DNA of 64,000 bases from NCBI GenBank assembly GCA_039193455.1, contig JBCCWO010000014.1, positions 26,424 to 90,423 of the forward strand, given 5' to 3'. The stretch comes from JBCBGF01 sp039193455. GTDB lineage: Bacteria > Pseudomonadota > Alphaproteobacteria > Rhodobacterales > Rhodobacteraceae. A program made the translations under genes and the position numbers. The notes under the pieces are model-generated. The model ran no database searches. It was given only the letters and a program-made list of their open reading frames with translations, and was not told the DNA's origin. Below are positions 32,197-41,446 of the stretch, piece after piece. How positions within the stretch are numbered: position 1 is the stretch's first letter; each line of letters opens with the position of its first letter.

Positions 32197-33179
32197 TGCG
32201 GCCTGGGCCCCGCAATCTGATCACCGATGTTGACGGTATTCTGGTGGGCAATGCCCACGACCCCGCGCTGCGGACCGGCAGCACCGTTCTGACCAGCGAC
32301 GCGCCCTTTACCGCCTCGGTCCATGTCATGGGCGGGGCACCCGGCACGCGTGAGACCGATCTGCTGAGCCCCGAGGCTTCGGTTGAACAGGTCGACGCGC
32401 TGGTGCTGTCCGGCGGTTCGGCCTTTGGGCTCGACTCCGCCGCTGGCGTGGCCGAGGCATTGCAGGCCGACGGTCGGGGCTATGACGTCGGCGTGCGAAT
32501 CCCCATCGTGCCTGCGGCGATCGTGCTCGACCTTGGACGTGGCGCCGCAACAGAGTGGGACACCCCGCCCTGGCGCGATCTGGGCCGCGCGGCCTACGCG
32601 GCGCGGGGCCAGAGCTTTGATATCGGTACGGCTGGGGGCGGCGTGGGGGCCACGACCGCCAATCTCAAGGGCGGTCTTGGGTCGGCCTCGCTGGTGCTTG
32701 ACAGCGGGGCCACCGTCGGTGCGCTGGTCGTCGCCAACCCGATTGGTCAGGTGGTTGTGGGCGATGGCCCAACCTTTTTTGCCGCCCCATTCGAGTTCGG
32801 CGAAGAGTTCGGCGGGCGCGGCATGGCCCCGCAACCCGCCCAGCGCCCGGTGACAAAGGTCGAACGCTCCGGCGCCACGGTGATCGCCACTGTCGCCACC
32901 GATCTGGCGCTGACCAAGCCCCAGGCGAAACGCATGGCCGTGATGGCCCATGACGGGATCGCCCGCGCGGTAGTACCCTCGCACACGCCCTGGGACGGGG
33001 ATCTGATCTTTGCCGCCGCAACCGGGCGCCGCCAACCGGGCGAGATTGGAATTGATCTGATCGACATCGGCCACGCTGCGGCCACCTGTTTGGCCCGTGC
33101 CATCGCCCGCGGGATCTATGCCGCCACGCCCGATCCCAACGACACGCTGCCCACCTGGCAGCAACGCTTTGGGAACTGA
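32196..33179 (+). CDS. P1 family (DmpA/NylC-like) Ntn-hydrolase
   Basis: The 327-aa protein matches family S58/P1 aminopeptidases: LITDVDGILVGNAHD at the start, the glycine-rich GTAGGGVGATTANLKGGLGSAS, and the autoprocessing region ERSGATVIATVATDLALTK, where the threonine after GA would become the N-terminal nucleophile, followed by AHDGIARAVVPSHTPWDGDLIFA. Relatives include DmpA D-aminopeptidase, beta-peptidyl aminopeptidase and nylon hydrolase NylC. The start codon overlaps the stop of the SDR gene (TGATG), suggesting linked function such as breakdown of an amide. The physiological substrate is unknown. Confidence 0.88.
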   Translation: MRPGPRNLITDVDGILVGNAHDPALRTGSTVLTSDAPFTASVHVMGGAPGTRETDLLSPEASVEQVDALVLSGGSAFGLDSAAGVAEALQADGRGYDVGVRIPIVPAAIVLDLGRGAATEWDTPPWRDLGRAAYAARGQSFDIGTAGGGVGATTANLKGGLGSASLVLDSGATVGALVVANPIGQVVVGDGPTFFAAPFEFGEEFGGRGMAPQPAQRPVTKVERSGATVIATVATDLALTKPQAKRMAVMAHDGIARAVVPSHTPWDGDLIFAAATGRRQPGEIGIDLIDIGHAAATCLARAIARGIYAATPDPNDTLPTWQQRFGN

Positions 33180-33242
33180 CCCGTTTGCACCGACTCGCCC
33201 CGCTGGCTAGGGTCACGGCATTAACCCGTTAGGAGTACCCCG

Positions 33243-33806
33243 ATGAAACTCGCTGTTCCCGCCCTGGCCGCGCTGATGCTGACCACGGCGCCTGTCTTTG
33301 CCGATGATGTGACCGATGCCATCAACAACGCGCTAGAGGCCTATAACGAGGGCGACGTGCAATACGCGACCGAAGAGCTGAATTTTGCGTTGCAGTTGCT
33401 CAACGAGATGAAGGCGGGGTCGCTGGAAGGGTTTCTTCCTGAACCGCTAGATGGCTGGACCCGCGAGATGAATGACGGCATGGCGGCTGGCATGGGGTTC
33501 ATGGGCGGCGGTATCGGAGCCGAAGCCAACTATAGCAACGGCTCTGCAGACTTCTCGCTCTTGCTGATGGCTGACAGTCCGATGGTCACCGCCATGGCCG
33601 GCATGCTGGGCAACGCTGCAATGATCACGGCCTCGGGCGGCAAGATGGTGCGCGTGGGGCGTGAGAAGTTCATGGCCCAAGATGGTGAGCTGACGGCCTT
33701 GATCGGCAACCGCGTCCTTGTTCAGGCGTCTGGCGAGGATACGGATGCGATCATCGCGCATCTGGAGACGATGGACTTTCGGGCGCTGGCCGGGTTCGGG
33801 TCGTAA
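33243..33806 (+). CDS. Hypothetical periplasmic protein (187 aa)
   Basis: A strong ribosome site (AGGAG) precedes ATG 33243, and the product has a clear signal peptide (MKLAVPALAALMLTTAPVFA, cleavage before DDVTDA). The mature part begins with a tetratricopeptide-like helical pair (INNALEAYNEGDVQYATEELNFALQLLNEM), then a glycine/methionine-rich middle (MAAGMGFMGGGIGAEA) and a C-terminal beta-alpha region (GRELFMAQ-like, NRVLVQASGEDTDAIIAHLETMDF). I do not recognise a named family, although similar exported proteins occur in related bacteria. Confidence 0.7.
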   Translation: MKLAVPALAALMLTTAPVFADDVTDAINNALEAYNEGDVQYATEELNFALQLLNEMKAGSLEGFLPEPLDGWTREMNDGMAAGMGFMGGGIGAEANYSNGSADFSLLLMADSPMVTAMAGMLGNAAMITASGGKMVRVGREKFMAQDGELTALIGNRVLVQASGEDTDAIIAHLETMDFRALAGFGS

Positions 33807-33849
33807 CCCTTTCGCGCCTCCCCTGGCCCGCTCTAATTCGGGGGTAGGG

Positions 33850-34656
33850 TCAGGCACGTTCCCCCAGAATTGTCCCGACCAGGTCGCTCTCGGCCTCCTC
33901 CAGCGCGTCGATCACGTCGAAATGGTGCCGCTCCGGTACGATGGTGAGGGCGTTGTCCCAGGCCTCTGCCAACCATCGCGCCTGATCGAGAAAAACGGGT
34001 CTCTCATCCGCGCCGACCCAGACCGATACCGGCGCGTCCAGTGCTTTTGGTTGCAAAGCCGGGCTCTCGGCCACGGCCGACGCCGCGTCCAAACCGAAAT
34101 CGGCATTCATGGATGCCTGAAGCAACGGGCGCAGATCGCTGACCGGTGAGATTGGCACAATTGACCGGATCCGCACAGCGACATCCGCCGACAGGTCGGC
34201 ATCTGCACAAGCCATGCGCGCCACGAGATGCCCACCGGCAGAATGCCCGGTCAGCGCGATGGGTCCCTGAACCATGCCGGCGGAGTGCAAGAGAGCGGCC
34301 CGAACCGACCGGGTGATTGCGTCAATTCCAACCTCGGGCGCCAAGGGGTAGCTGGGCATCGCCACGGCCCAGCCCCGCGCCGTGCAGCCCCGCGCGAAAT
34401 GCGACCAGTCGGAACGATCAAAGAGCCGCCAATACCCGCCATGGACGAACATCACCAGACCCTCGGGCCGCCCAGCTGGATAGAACAGATCAAACCTTTC
34501 GCGCTCATGCGTCCCGTACGCGGTGTTCAACCGGGCGCGGCCCACCGCGACCTCGATCTCGCGAAACTGGCGGGCGTCTTCGGCCCAGCGATCAGGATAC
34601 GCGTCGCCCCCCGCAATGTGATCCCGGATCGAATAGGCGTCATCGTTCGGTTGCAT
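33850..34656 (-). CDS. Alpha/beta hydrolase, arylformamidase-like esterase
   Basis: The 268-aa protein has the esterase oxyanion motif HGGYWRLFDRSDW, the nucleophile elbow GHSAGG, a likely aspartate in VGADERPVFL and the final histidine in ERHHFDVIDAL. The HGGYW signature and the preceding YPAGRPEGLVMFVHGG are typical of kynurenine formamidase (arylformamidase)-type esterases, though no other tryptophan-catabolic gene is in the window, so substrate is uncertain. The ATG at 34656 is used; 12 further in-frame codons upstream lack a ribosome site. It is divergent from gabD. Confidence 0.82.
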   Translation of the reverse strand: MQPNDDAYSIRDHIAGGDAYPDRWAEDARQFREIEVAVGRARLNTAYGTHERERFDLFYPAGRPEGLVMFVHGGYWRLFDRSDWSHFARGCTARGWAVAMPSYPLAPEVGIDAITRSVRAALLHSAGMVQGPIALTGHSAGGHLVARMACADADLSADVAVRIRSIVPISPVSDLRPLLQASMNADFGLDAASAVAESPALQPKALDAPVSVWVGADERPVFLDQARWLAEAWDNALTIVPERHHFDVIDALEEAESDLVGTILGERA

Positions 34657-34733
34657 CGCGCCCTCCCCGCTGGACAATCCCCGGCCCCCCATGCATCACC
34701 GGGGATGAACGATCATCCCAGGAAGGACAAGCC

Positions 34734-36203
34734 ATGCTCGACGCCACCACCGATCTTCGCAGCCTCCTGAACGACCCCGACCTGTTCAAGACCGAGGCCT
34801 ATGTCGCGGGCCGTTGGGTCGGCTCGGGCAAGACGTTCGACGTCACCAACCCCGCGCGCGGCGATGTGATCGCACAAGTCGCGGATGTCGGCCGCGACGT
34901 GGCAGCCGAGGCCATCGCAGCGGCAGAGACCGCGCAAAAGGCTTGGGCCAAGCGCACCGCGAAAGACCGGGCCAACACCCTGCGCGCCTGGTTCGATCTG
35001 ATGGTAGAACATGCCGACGATCTGGCCGCGATCCTCACCGCCGAACAGGGCAAGCCGCTTGCCGAGGCCAAGGGGGAGGTGATGTATGGTGCCTCCTTCG
35101 TCGAATGGTTCGCGGAGGAAGCTAAGCGCGCCTACGGTGAGATTATTCCCGGCCATATGCCCGACAAGCGTATCCATGTGATCCGCCAGCCCGTGGGCGT
35201 TACCGCCGCGATCACGCCGTGGAACTTTCCCAATGCCATGATCACCCGCAAAGCCGCGCCAGCGCTCGCCGCCGGGTGTGCGATGATCGTGAAACCCTCG
35301 GAGCTTACGCCGCTCTCTGCGCTTGCGCTGGGTGAATTGGCGACGCGCGCGGGCTTGCCAGAGGGTATCCTGTCGATCCTGCCCACCATGGACGCCCCGG
35401 CCATGGGCGCCGAGTTCAGCGAAAACCACAGCGTGCGCAAGATCACCTTCACCGGGTCCACCGAAGTGGGGCGGATCCTGCTGCGCCAGGGGGCAGACCA
35501 GGTCAAAAAGGTCTCGATGGAGCTTGGCGGCAATGCTCCCTTCATTGTGTTCGATGACGCCAATCTCGACGATGCGGTCGAGGGCGCAATCGCCTGCAAA
35601 TTCCGCAACAACGGCCAGACCTGTGTGTGCGCCAACCGGATCTATGTGCAGGACGGGATCTATGACGCCTTCGCCAAACGCCTGACCGAACGCATGGCGC
35701 AGATGAAGGTGGGCGACGGGTTTGATGGCGCGGACCTTGGGCCTTTGATCGAACCCGCTGCTGTCGACAAGGTGGAAAGCCACCTGGAGGACGCCAAGGC
35801 CAAGGGCGGCGCCGTCGTTCTGGGCGGCAACCGCCACGCGTTGGGCGGGCTGTTCTATGAGCCGACCATCGTCACGGGGGTTACCCGCGACATGAAGGTG
35901 GCGACCGAGGAAACCTTTGGCCCGCTCGCCCCGCTTTTTCGGTTCCAGACCGAGGAAGAGGTTGTCGCCATGGCCAATGACACGATCTTCGGGTTGGCCT
36001 CGTACTTCTATTCCAACGATCTGTCCCGCGTCACGCGTGTCTCGGAAGCGTTGGAATACGGGATAGTTGCGGTCAATACCGGCATCTTCTCAAACGAGGT
36101 GGCGCCCTTTGGCGGGGTTAAGCAGTCGGGCCTGGGCCGCGAAGGATCGAAGCACGGGCTCGAGGAATACCTTGAGATGAAGTATGTGTGTTTGAGCGTC
36201 TAG
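34734..36203 (+). CDS. gabD: NAD(P)-dependent succinate-semialdehyde dehydrogenase
   Basis: The 489-aa enzyme has the ALDH motifs TPWNFPNAMITRK (NADP-binding), the general base E263 (MELGGNAP) and catalytic cysteine C297 (GQTCVCANR). The residues around the cysteine and HMPDKRIHVIRQPVGV, KPSELTPLSA and GREGSKHGLEEYLEMKYVC are those of GabD, which oxidises succinate semialdehyde to succinate in the 4-aminobutyrate pathway. AGGAAGGA precedes ATG 34734. Its TAG stop shares the tetranucleotide CTAG with the convergent deiminase gene. Confidence 0.92.
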   Translation: MLDATTDLRSLLNDPDLFKTEAYVAGRWVGSGKTFDVTNPARGDVIAQVADVGRDVAAEAIAAAETAQKAWAKRTAKDRANTLRAWFDLMVEHADDLAAILTAEQGKPLAEAKGEVMYGASFVEWFAEEAKRAYGEIIPGHMPDKRIHVIRQPVGVTAAITPWNFPNAMITRKAAPALAAGCAMIVKPSELTPLSALALGELATRAGLPEGILSILPTMDAPAMGAEFSENHSVRKITFTGSTEVGRILLRQGADQVKKVSMELGGNAPFIVFDDANLDDAVEGAIACKFRNNGQTCVCANRIYVQDGIYDAFAKRLTERMAQMKVGDGFDGADLGPLIEPAAVDKVESHLEDAKAKGGAVVLGGNRHALGGLFYEPTIVTGVTRDMKVATEETFGPLAPLFRFQTEEEVVAMANDTIFGLASYFYSNDLSRVTRVSEALEYGIVAVNTGIFSNEVAPFGGVKQSGLGREGSKHGLEEYLEMKYVCLSV

Positions 36204-37270
36204 GCCGCTGGCATCTGTTGGGTGGCGCAATGAATGCCGCCGCCCAACTCACCCAACGGATCGACGTTCAGCATCACGATTTCCCGCCCTGGATAGTGCC
36301 GTCGCAGCGCCTCGGCGGCGATTTGGTCGGTCTCGCGATCTCCGAACTGGGCGGCAACGACGGCGCCGTTGCAGACATAGTAGTTGACGTAAGAGGCGAC
36401 GAAGTCCGCATGCCTGACCCGTGGAGAGACCGGCTCGGGGATCACGTCAACGTCCAGGCCCGCGGCGACGAGCGTGTCATGGGTTTCAAGCGCGGCCCCG
36501 TGAAACGGATCCCGCCCGTCCGGTTCATCGGGCAGGTTCATCAGGACACGCCCGGGTCCAGTGAAGCGCGCCAAGCTGTCGATGTGGTAGTCGGTGATGT
36601 CTTCGCCTTTTAGCCCGGCGGACCAAATCATCTTATCCGCCCCATAGGCGGCGAGCAGCCGCCTCTCGATCTCGGCACGGGACAGCCCGGGGTTTCGGTT
36701 CTCAATGACCCAACTGCTTTCATGCGCCATCAACAGCCCGTGGCCATCCTGTTCGACCCCGCCCCCTTCCCCGCGCAGACCGGTCGGCAGCAGCGGAACA
36801 CCCAGGCGCTCCGCCACATGCGCCGCGATTTGGCTGTCTCGGGTGTGGATTTGTTTGCCACCCCATCCGTTGAACTGAATATGGCTGATCGCCAGCGTGC
36901 CGGTGCCATCAACCACAAAGATCGGGCCGGCATCGCGGCACCAAAGGTCTTCGGTGGGGACATCCCAAAGCTCGACAGTATCCGAAACCAGACGCCGGGC
37001 ATCGGCATGGTCCTCCTGCGCTGCCAGCATGGCGACGGGCTCAAACGCGGCGATCGTGTTTGCGATATCCGCAATCGTCTGTTGGACCATCGTCCGAAAC
37101 ACCGGATCGGGATAGACCCTGGGACTGACCGGCCATTGCATGAACGTGCGTTGGTGTTTCGCTTCCTCGGGCGGAACGTGGAATGCGCCGCGCCCGCCCG
37201 CCGCCGGCTGCCCCAATGTTCCCATTACCGCCAAAGCACCCCCACCCAAAACAACCCGACGCCGTCTCAT
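36200..37270 (-). CDS. Agmatine deiminase / peptidyl-arginine deiminase family protein with Tat signal
   Basis: The protein is 356 aa from ATG 37270 and begins with a twin-arginine-like signal (MRRRRVVLGGGALAVMGTLGQPAAGG). The catalytic pentein fold shows LWCRDAGPIFVVDG, GEGGGVEQDGHG with the catalytic histidine, ITDYHIDSLARF and the nucleophile cysteine in GGGIHCATQQMP. The family hydrolyses guanidino groups (agmatine to N-carbamoylputrescine, or arginine residues to citrulline). Cytosolic AguA has no signal, so an exported enzyme acting on external agmatine or peptides is suggested. The frame runs on to 37363 without support. It is convergent with gabD. Confidence 0.85.
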   Translation of the reverse strand: MRRRRVVLGGGALAVMGTLGQPAAGGRGAFHVPPEEAKHQRTFMQWPVSPRVYPDPVFRTMVQQTIADIANTIAAFEPVAMLAAQEDHADARRLVSDTVELWDVPTEDLWCRDAGPIFVVDGTGTLAISHIQFNGWGGKQIHTRDSQIAAHVAERLGVPLLPTGLRGEGGGVEQDGHGLLMAHESSWVIENRNPGLSRAEIERRLLAAYGADKMIWSAGLKGEDITDYHIDSLARFTGPGRVLMNLPDEPDGRDPFHGAALETHDTLVAAGLDVDVIPEPVSPRVRHADFVASYVNYYVCNGAVVAAQFGDRETDQIAAEALRRHYPGREIVMLNVDPLGELGGGIHCATQQMPAA

Positions 37271-37368
37271 CCGCCCGCCCGTCTGTGCACCAAATTTGTT
37301 TGCGCCATGGCTACCCGTTGCGCGCGTCCTCGGGAACCCCGGGATGCGCCGCTGATGGCCCACACCAC

Positions 37369-37408
37369 CTTTTACAAAACCGCAACGAAACCGTTACGCG
37401 ACCGTCAC
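37369..37408 (+). promoter_or_regulatory. Pho-box-like array of four 11-bp repeats
   Basis: Four 7-mers at an exact 11-bp period, CTTTTAC (37369), CCGCAAC (37380), CCGTTAC (37391) and CCGTCAC (37402), are separated by 4-bp spacers AAAA, GAAA and GCGA. PhoB sites consist of 7-bp CTGTCAT-like direct repeats with 4-bp A-rich spacers, so this has the right architecture and a fair consensus match. It ends 46 bp before the start of a phytase-like gene, whose product would be expected to be phosphate-starvation induced. Confidence 0.55.
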
Positions 37409-37454
37409 ACGGCCGCGCCACTCCCCTCTCACACTGTCCAACTGGGGAGCGACA

Positions 37455-39635
37455 ATGACCATCCGAACACTCTGCCTGACCTCTGCACTCGCACTTGCCG
37501 CGGGCGCGGCGGCGGCCGACATGAATTTCAACCGCATCGCGAGTTTTGCCACACCGCTGAATATGGCAGACGGCGAAGACACGGCCCGCGAAACCTCGCC
37601 CGAGATTATCGCGGCCACATCGGATGGTATGACGCTGGTCTATACCGACAGCCCGCTGGAAGTGCTGGGCCTGATCGACATTACCGATCCGCGCAACCCC
37701 GCGCCCCTGGGCAACATCGCCCTTGAAGGTGAACCCACTTCCGTTTCCGTCGTCGGACGCCGCGCCTATGTCGGCGTAAACACATCGGCGAGCTATACAG
37801 AGCCTTCCGGCTTTCTCGCGGTGTTCGACATCGACACGAAAGAGGAAGTCGCCCGCTGCGATATCGGCGGGCAGCCTGACAGCGTCGGCGTGGATGCCGC
37901 AGGCAGCTTCATCGCCATCGCTATTGAGAACGAACGCGACGAGGATCTGGGCGATGGCCGCACCGGCCAGATGCCCGCGGGCGATCTGGTGATGATCGAC
38001 CTCGCCGACAACTCGGCCGCCTGCGATACCCTGCGCCGCGCCGATCTGACCGGCCTTGCCGCAGTGTCGCCCGAAGACCCCGAGCCCGAATTCGTCGACA
38101 TCAACGGATTGGGTGAGGTCGTGGTGTCCTTGCAGGAAAACAACCAAATGGTGGTCGTGGCCCGCGACGGATCGATCGTGAATCACTTCTCGGCCGGGGC
38201 CGTCGATCTGGAAAAGGTCGACACCGCCGAAGAGCGTGCGCTGACCTTCGACGACACGCTGACAGCCGTGGTGCGCGAACCCGATGCCGTCAAATGGCTG
38301 GATGACGATCATTTCGTCACCGCCAACGAAGGCGATATGGATGGCGGATCCCGCGGCTTCACGATCTTCAACAAGGACGGCACGGTGGTCTACGAAAGCG
38401 GGCTGTCCTTCGAATATGCTGTCGCTGAGATCGGCCACTATCCCGAACGCCGGTCCGGCAACAAAGGCGTGGAACCGGAATCGATCGAGATTGCCACATT
38501 CGGCGAAACGCCAATGATCTTTGTGGGCTCGGAACGCGGCTCGGTCGTCGGGGTCTATGACGCCACTGATCCTGCCAGCCCGGCACTCGCCCAACTGCTC
38601 CCGTCGGGCATCGGGCCAGAGGGCTATGTCACGATCCCCGAGCGTAACCTGCTGATCTCGGCCAACGAGGTGGACCTGATCGAAGACGGCGGCATCCGTG
38701 CCCATGTGATGATCTTCGAATATCAGGATGCCGCGGCCAGCTATCCGCACCTGACCTCTGCTGGGATCACGCAGCCAAACGGCACCCCCGTTGGCTGGGG
38801 CGCAATCTCGGGCATGGTGGCGGATGCCGATGGCATGATCCACGCCGTCAATGACAGCTTCTACGGCATGCAGCCCACGATCTTCAAAATCGACCCCACG
38901 CAGTCACCCGCGCGCATTGTCGACTACACCCGCGTCACGCGCGCCGGCTTCCCGGCACAAAAGCTCGACATGGAAGGGATCGCGCTGGACGGGGATGGCG
39001 GCTATTGGGTCGCCTCCGAAGGCCGGACCGACCGGGTGATCCCGCATGCGATTTACCACGTGGGTGCCGATGGCGAGATCGAGGGCGAGATCGGCCTGCC
39101 ACCGGAACTGATGGCCGTGGAACGCCGCTTTGGCTTTGAAGGGATCACGCTGGTCGGTGACACGCTCTGGATGGCGGTTCAGCGCGAATGGGCGGACGAT
39201 CCGGAGAACCACGTCAAGCTTGTGGCCTACAACATCGAGACCGAAGAATGGGGCGCCGTGCACTATCCCAAGGCCGCTCCTGACACTGGATGGGTGGGTC
39301 TGAGCGAGATCGTGGCCCATGGCGAGTTCGTCTATGTGATCGAGCGCGACAATCAGATCGGTGCCAACGCGGTGACCAAGAAGATCTACCGCATCCCGGC
39401 CGCCGAGATGGTGCCTGCGCCGCTTGGTGGGGCTTTGCCCGTTGTATCTAAGGAAGAGGTGCGGGATCTGATCCCCGATCTGACGTCGACCGGCGGCTAT
39501 GTGCTCGACAAGGTCGAAGGGCTGGCCATCACCTCGGACGGCACCGCCTATGTCTCGACCGACAATGACGGGGTCGATGATCATTCGGGCGAGACGATGT
39601 TCTTCTCGATCGGTGCGGTGGCGTCACCCTCGTAA
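37455..39635 (+). CDS. Secreted esterase-like/phytase-like protein with choice-of-anchor I beta-propeller
   Basis: The 726-aa protein has a signal peptide (about 1-21, ending AAAADMNF). An N-terminal half (about 25-430) is a beta-propeller of the choice-of-anchor I type (VYTDSPLEVLGLIDITDP, GFLAVFDIDTKEEVARCDIG, EGYVTIPERNLLISANEVD). The C-terminal half (about 450-720) is the esterase-like activity of phytase domain (LDMEGIALDGDGGYWVASEG, RRFGFEGITLVGDTLW, KVEGLAITSDGTAYVSTDNDGVDDHSGET). Such proteins are exported and tied to phosphoester use. GGGGAG marks the start, a Pho-like repeat array lies upstream and an intrinsic terminator downstream, so it is a single-gene unit. Confidence 0.85.
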   Translation: MTIRTLCLTSALALAAGAAAADMNFNRIASFATPLNMADGEDTARETSPEIIAATSDGMTLVYTDSPLEVLGLIDITDPRNPAPLGNIALEGEPTSVSVVGRRAYVGVNTSASYTEPSGFLAVFDIDTKEEVARCDIGGQPDSVGVDAAGSFIAIAIENERDEDLGDGRTGQMPAGDLVMIDLADNSAACDTLRRADLTGLAAVSPEDPEPEFVDINGLGEVVVSLQENNQMVVVARDGSIVNHFSAGAVDLEKVDTAEERALTFDDTLTAVVREPDAVKWLDDDHFVTANEGDMDGGSRGFTIFNKDGTVVYESGLSFEYAVAEIGHYPERRSGNKGVEPESIEIATFGETPMIFVGSERGSVVGVYDATDPASPALAQLLPSGIGPEGYVTIPERNLLISANEVDLIEDGGIRAHVMIFEYQDAAASYPHLTSAGITQPNGTPVGWGAISGMVADADGMIHAVNDSFYGMQPTIFKIDPTQSPARIVDYTRVTRAGFPAQKLDMEGIALDGDGGYWVASEGRTDRVIPHAIYHVGADGEIEGEIGLPPELMAVERRFGFEGITLVGDTLWMAVQREWADDPENHVKLVAYNIETEEWGAVHYPKAAPDTGWVGLSEIVAHGEFVYVIERDNQIGANAVTKKIYRIPAAEMVPAPLGGALPVVSKEEVRDLIPDLTSTGGYVLDKVEGLAITSDGTAYVSTDNDGVDDHSGETMFFSIGAVASPS

Positions 39636-39659
39636 ACGCAACGCTTTTTTCGGCAGGAC

Positions 39660-39685
39660 GCCCGGGGTTTCCCCGGGCGTTTTTG
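39660..39685 (+). terminator. Intrinsic terminator after phytase-like gene
   Basis: A 9-bp stem CGCCCGGGG with a TTT loop (39660-39680) is followed by five T residues, 25 bp after the gene's stop codon. It is a textbook rightward Rho-independent terminator. Confidence 0.9.
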
Positions 39686-39808
39686 CGTTTCGCCCAAGGC
39701 CAACGCATCAACGGGGCATTAACGATGGCTCTGGATTGCGCCCAAGGTTTGTGGGTTTCTTAATCCGTCTCTCGCATCAAGCGCTGTGAACCAGCGCGCG
39801 GGATCCAG

Positions 39809-41446
39809 ATGCTTACAGATCAAGAGAAAGCCGACCAACCTGGGGGACAGCCTGCATCGGGTCGCCCTGTTGCAGCGCCCGATATTGGCGGGTTCGCCTG
39901 CGTGCTTCTTGACCCCAAACTAAGCATCACCGCCCAAACCGACGCGATGACAGCCGAACTGTCACCCGATGCCATCGACGCCGCCACCGCCCAAGTCGCG
40001 GCGCTGCAGGGCGACACGCAAACCCTGGAACATCCCTGCACCGCGCGCGATGGCACGCTGCGTCGGTTCTTGTGGACAAAGGCGGCCGATGGATCGTGGC
40101 TCGGCCTGCTTGCGCATCCGGACAAAGACGCCGCTCCCGTTTCACAAGCCGTGGATGAACTGACAGGGCTTGAAGGCCGCAACGGCCTGCAAGGCGCCTA
40201 CGAGGCCCTGCGCGTCGCCTCGGCCCGCGCAGAGGCCATCGTCTTTGCGCTCTATATCGATCTGGACCGCTTTAAGCAGGTCAACGACTGGCTTGGTCAC
40301 GAGGCGGGCGATCTTTTGCTGAAACGCGTTGCGCAACGGCTCGGTCAGGCGTCGCGCAACGCCGACCGCCTGTTCCGCATCGGTGGGGATGAGTTCGCCG
40401 TGCTGGGATCCGCGCAAGAAGGGGTTGTCGCGGCCACCGACATTGCCGAACGGATCGTCGACGTGATCGAACGCCCCTTTCTGATCAAGGGCAACGAGGT
40501 CTCCATTGGGGCCAGCGTCGGTATCGCCGTCGCCGAAGCAGGGGACGGCTCAGCCGAGGATCTGCTGCGCCGGGCGGATGTCGCGCTTTACGTCAGCAAG
40601 AATACCGGGCGCGGCCGCTTCACGCTGTTCGAGCATTCGATGATGGAAAACATCAAGGAAAGCCGCCTTTTGGAAAACGATCTGAGGCGGGCGCTTTTGC
40701 TTGATCAGTTCGTATTGCACTTTCAGCCGCAAATCGCGGTCGAAGGGGGTCAACTTACCGGGTTCGAAGCGCTCTTGCGGTGGCAACGGCCCGAACACGG
40801 CCTGCTGACCCCAGCCGACTTTATGGACCTTGCGGACCGCACCCGATTGATTGTGGATATTGGCGCTTGGGTGTTGCAGGAGGCCACATCGGCGGCGACG
40901 CGTTGGCCCGACCATCTGTCAGTTGCGGTGAACGTCTCTGCGGTTCAGTTCGAGAATCCGCAATTTCCGAAACAGGTGCAGTCCGCCCTGTCCGAATCCG
41001 GCCTCGATCCGGCGCGGCTTGAGCTTGAGTTGACCGAAGCCATGATCACCCACGACCAGGGTAAGGCGCTTGCGCAGATGCGGGCGCTGCATGAGCTTGG
41101 CGTCGGCATTTCGCTTGATGACTTTGGGAAGGGCCAGTCGACGTTTTCCTATCTCGGCCAGTTTCCCTTTAGCAAAATCAAGATCGACCAATCCCTTGTC
41201 CGGGGTGAGGTGGATGGAACGGATGTCGACCGGATCGTCGGTGCGATATCGGATCTGGCCGACTCGCTTGGCATGCCTGTGCTTGCCGAAGGTGTCGAAA
41301 CGGACACCGACCTGGGCCGCATCCGCGCCCATGGACTGGCGTCGGTGCAGGGGTACTTCATGGCCAAGCCGATGCCTGCCAGCGATCTGCAAACCTATCT
41401 CAGCACGTTAAATGATCTGCCACCTGAGACAGAGGAAACCCCATGA
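39809..41446 (+). CDS. Diguanylate cyclase/phosphodiesterase (GGDEF-EAL)
   Basis: The 545-aa soluble protein has a PAS-like N-terminal region (about 25-110), a GGDEF domain (115-275) with intact catalytic motif GGDEF at 192-196 and an inhibitory I-site RxxD at 183-186, and an EAL domain (about 285-535) with EAL at 320-322 and DDFGKGQSTFSYL. Both cyclic-di-GMP synthesis and breakdown motifs are intact. No membrane segment is seen. Its last codon overlaps the start of the BLUF gene (ATGA, 41443-41446), so light is the probable input. A ribosome site is weak (GGGATC). Confidence 0.93.
   Translation: MLTDQEKADQPGGQPASGRPVAAPDIGGFACVLLDPKLSITAQTDAMTAELSPDAIDAATAQVAALQGDTQTLEHPCTARDGTLRRFLWTKAADGSWLGLLAHPDKDAAPVSQAVDELTGLEGRNGLQGAYEALRVASARAEAIVFALYIDLDRFKQVNDWLGHEAGDLLLKRVAQRLGQASRNADRLFRIGGDEFAVLGSAQEGVVAATDIAERIVDVIERPFLIKGNEVSIGASVGIAVAEAGDGSAEDLLRRADVALYVSKNTGRGRFTLFEHSMMENIKESRLLENDLRRALLLDQFVLHFQPQIAVEGGQLTGFEALLRWQRPEHGLLTPADFMDLADRTRLIVDIGAWVLQEATSAATRWPDHLSVAVNVSAVQFENPQFPKQVQSALSESGLDPARLELELTEAMITHDQGKALAQMRALHELGVGISLDDFGKGQSTFSYLGQFPFSKIKIDQSLVRGEVDGTDVDRIVGAISDLADSLGMPVLAEGVETDTDLGRIRAHGLASVQGYFMAKPMPASDLQTYLSTLNDLPPETEETP

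Noticed and set aside
33850..37270. A single pathway joining the arylformamidase-like esterase, gabD and the deiminase
   Set aside because: The three genes alternate in strand and do not form an operon; their adjacency alone does not support a common pathway.
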